DNA of 31,609 nt from Actinomycetota bacterium (GTDB taxonomy: Bacteria; Actinomycetota; UBA4738; HRBIN12). How positions within the stretch are numbered: position 1 is the stretch's first letter; every line of letters starts with the position of its first letter. Location: assembly GCA_005885325.1 (NCBI GenBank), contig VAYX01000042.1:1-31609 (forward strand), given 5' to 3'. This document shows, in pieces, positions 30,115-31,609 of the stretch. Both the position numbers and the translations under genes were made by a program. The notes under the pieces are model-generated. The model was not told where the DNA came from, searched no databases, and was given only the letters and a program-made list of their open reading frames with translations.

Positions 30115-30749
30115 CGTTCCATCCCCGACAGGGTCGACCGGAGCTTGCGCATCCCGAGCAACGTCCGGGACTTCACCGTGCCGAGCGGAAGCGACAGCTT
30201 CTCGGCGATCGTCGTCTGCGAGAGGCCGGAGAAGTACATGAGCTCGATGACCGCCCGCTGTTCGGGCGGAAGGGCCTCGAGGGCGGCACGAACCACCTTT
30301 CGTTCCTCAGGTAGTCCCATCTCGTCCACGACGCTCTCTGCGGGATCATCCAGGACCACGAGGCCCTCGTGTGGCCCAGTGTTCTCCGCCCGCCGGCGTT
30401 GGGTCTCCTCCCGGCGAACGAGGTCGACGGCGCGGTTGTGGACCGTGGCCATGAGCCAGGCCTTGACCGAGCCCCGCATCTCCTCGTAGGCGTGCGGGTT
30501 GCGCCACAGGGCCAGGAACCCCTCCTGGACTGCCTCCTCGGCCAGGTAGGGCTGGCCCACCACCCGCCGGGCCACGGCCATGGCGCTCGGCGCATACCGG
30601 CGGAACAGGCCGCGGAAGGCTTCCTCGTTGCCCCGGCCGATGGCCCGGACTAGGTCGCGGTCCCGCGCTTCCGTCACGTCAAGGCCGGCCACGGCGTCTC
30701 CCCGGTCCGGCTCGGCGGACCGTTCCTCGAACAGCAGCGCGCTCCGCAT
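30111..30749 (-). CDS. ECF-type RNA polymerase sigma factor
   Basis: 212 residues. Sigma-2 spans about 30-115 (NEEAFRGLFRRYAPSAMAVA, YLAEEAVQEGFLALWRNP, VKAWLMATVHNRAVDLVRRE). An acidic linker follows, then sigma-4 at about 150-205 (LPPEQRAVIELMYFSGLSQ, TIAEKLSLPLGTVKSRTLLG). Together with the RskA-type partner it is closest in layout to the SigK/SigL-like groups. The target regulon cannot be read from this window. A GAAGG close to the ATG is a weak ribosome site. Confidence 0.93.
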   Translation of the reverse strand: MRSALLFEERSAEPDRGDAVAGLDVTEARDRDLVRAIGRGNEEAFRGLFRRYAPSAMAVARRVVGQPYLAEEAVQEGFLALWRNPHAYEEMRGSVKAWLMATVHNRAVDLVRREETQRRRAENTGPHEGLVVLDDPAESVVDEMGLPEERKVVRAALEALPPEQRAVIELMYFSGLSQTTIAEKLSLPLGTVKSRTLLGMRKLRSTLSGMER

Positions 30750-30872
30750 GGCCTTCGATGGATTCGTCCTGGCGGCGTGGGCGGATCAACACCCGGGATG
30801 CGCAGTCGAAAGGCCATGAGGCAAGACTCGCCATCGTCGGTATAAGCCTATTTGGCGTCGGTCCGGGCCGGG
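30750..30872 (-). promoter_or_regulatory. Upstream region of the sigma/anti-sigma operon
   Basis: A 123-bp gap between two minus-strand genes. It is locally AT-richer around 30841-30853, where the minus strand reads TAGGCTTATACC and could supply a -10 (TAGGCT or TATACC) about 90 nt before the sigma start. No classical ECF -35/-10 pair is convincing, so autoregulation cannot be shown. Confidence 0.3.
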
Positions 30873-31609
30873 CTAGCCGACCGCCTCTCCGATGGCGTCC
30901 AGGGCCGACGGATTCTCCAGGCTCGACAGGTCGCCGGGGTCCTCGCCGGCAACGGCCGCCCGGATGGCTCTTCGGACGATCTTCGCCGAACGCGTCTTCG
31001 GCAGCTCCGGGACGAACACGATCCGTGACGGCTTGAACGCCTTGCCCAGGTGCTCCGCGACCAGCGTGGAGAGCTCCTCGGCCAGCCCGTCACTGGCGCC
31101 GGCGCCGGGCTTGGTCACCACGAAGCACCAGATGGCCTCGCCCTTGACCTCGTCGGGGATGCCGACCGCGGCCGACTCGGCCACCGCCGGGTGAAGCGTC
31201 AGGATGCTCTCCACCTCCGCAGGGCCCAGGCGCTTGCCGGCGACACTGATCGTGTCGTCGGACCGCCCGTGGAGGAACCAGAACCCATCCTGATCAACGC
31301 TCGCCCAGTCGCCGTGCCACCACACGCCGGGCCACCGCCGCCAGTAGGCGTCGAGGTAGCGATCGGGATCGCCCCACACCCCCCGGGTCATCGCCGGCCA
31401 TGGCTGCTTGCACACGAGCTCGCCCACCTCACCTCGGGGAACCGGTTCGCCTTCCGGCCCGAACACGTCGACGTCCATCCCCAGGGCCGGACCCCGGAGC
31501 GTGCACGGCTTGAGTTCGTTGATGGGGAGTGGCGAAAGGAAGCACGCCCCGATCTCGGTCCCGCCCGACAGGTTGATGATGGGAAGCCGGCCGCCGCCCA
31601 CGACCTCGT
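30873..31609 (-). CDS. AMP-forming acyl-CoA synthetase (acetyl-CoA synthetase-like), N-terminus cut by window edge
   Basis: The C-terminal 245 or so residues of an ANL-superfamily synthetase that activates a short acid with ATP to acyl-AMP and then acyl-CoA. The frame stays open to the right edge and conserved sequence (EVVGGGRLPIINLSGGTEIG) crosses it, so the GTG at 31601 is internal. Visible are the adenylate motif GGTEIGACFLS, WWHGDWASVDQDGFWFLHGR with the hinge Asp/Arg, DDTISVAGKRLGPAEVE, and the C-terminal PKTRSAKIVRR with its catalytic lysine (codon 30981-30983). That lysine motif (PKTRSGK in most relatives, here Ala for Gly) is the known site of regulatory acylation, linking it to the GNAT fusion at 24994-27711. 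Substrate is not determined. Confidence 0.92.
   Translation of the reverse strand, partial: EVVGGGRLPIINLSGGTEIGACFLSPLPINELKPCTLRGPALGMDVDVFGPEGEPVPRGEVGELVCKQPWPAMTRGVWGDPDRYLDAYWRRWPGVWWHGDWASVDQDGFWFLHGRSDDTISVAGKRLGPAEVESILTLHPAVAESAAVGIPDEVKGEAIWCFVVTKPGAGASDGLAEELSTLVAEHLGKAFKPSRIVFVPELPKTRSAKIVRRAIRAAVAGEDPGDLSSLENPSALDAIGEAVG

Noticed and set aside
1..31609. tRNA/rRNA genes, CRISPR arrays, insertion sequences, prophage
   Set aside because: None recognised on either strand; no short regularly spaced repeats and no transposase or integrase motifs.

Overview
This 31.6 kb window is very GC-rich (about 70% by eye), densely coding and largely metabolic. It fits an Actinomycetota-like genome, probably an uncultivated lineage; the class cannot be fixed from sequence alone. 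The main clues are NTG starts with a TANNNT box 6-10 nt upstream (leaderless transcription), an actinobacterial-type acyl-CoA carboxylase, an acyltransferase with its GNAT domain at the N-terminus, and an RskA-type anti-sigma factor. No tRNA, rRNA, CRISPR array, insertion sequence or phage gene is recognisable. No gap between genes reaches 300 bases.

Layout. Positions 2-10831 are dominated by acyl-CoA metabolism: 3-hydroxybutyryl-CoA dehydrogenase (cut by the left edge), a GT4 glycosyltransferase, a possible epsilon-like small subunit and the carboxyltransferase subunit of an acyl-CoA carboxylase, a Cas4/RecB-like Fe-S nuclease, crotonyl-CoA carboxylase/reductase, methylmalonyl-CoA epimerase, a divergent membrane FtsH-like protease, a broken thiolase and an acyl-CoA dehydrogenase. 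Positions 10998-13326 hold a membrane sensor with a coiled coil, then a soluble coiled-coil protein whose histidine-kinase core has lost its phospho-acceptor histidine and its ATP-site glycines. Positions 13539-19916 are a tightly overlapping four-gene end-resection operon, nurA-herA-sbcD-sbcC. It is followed by a lipoprotein, a hotdog thioesterase, aconitase, a tandem universal stress protein, an ADP-forming acyl-CoA synthetase fused to a GNAT acyltransferase, a PAS-PAS histidine kinase, an ECF sigma/anti-sigma pair and the C-terminal part of an AMP-forming acyl-CoA synthetase (cut by the right edge).

How the genes fit together. Thiolase, 3-hydroxybutyryl-CoA dehydrogenase, Ccr, epimerase and acyl-CoA carboxylase together suggest flux between acetyl-CoA, C4-CoA, ethylmalonyl-CoA and methylmalonyl-CoA, with aconitase linking to the TCA cycle. 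The GNAT fusion may acetylate AMP-forming synthetases such as the one at the right edge, which carries the target lysine motif.

Two features stand out. First, the thiolase is interrupted by a perfect 139-bp inverted copy of the neighbouring acyl-CoA dehydrogenase gene, replacing about 65 codons. Second, aconitase lacks exactly the 11-residue segment that carries two of its three Fe-S cysteines, with no frameshift. Each is either a real lesion or an assembly artefact, and read mapping would decide.
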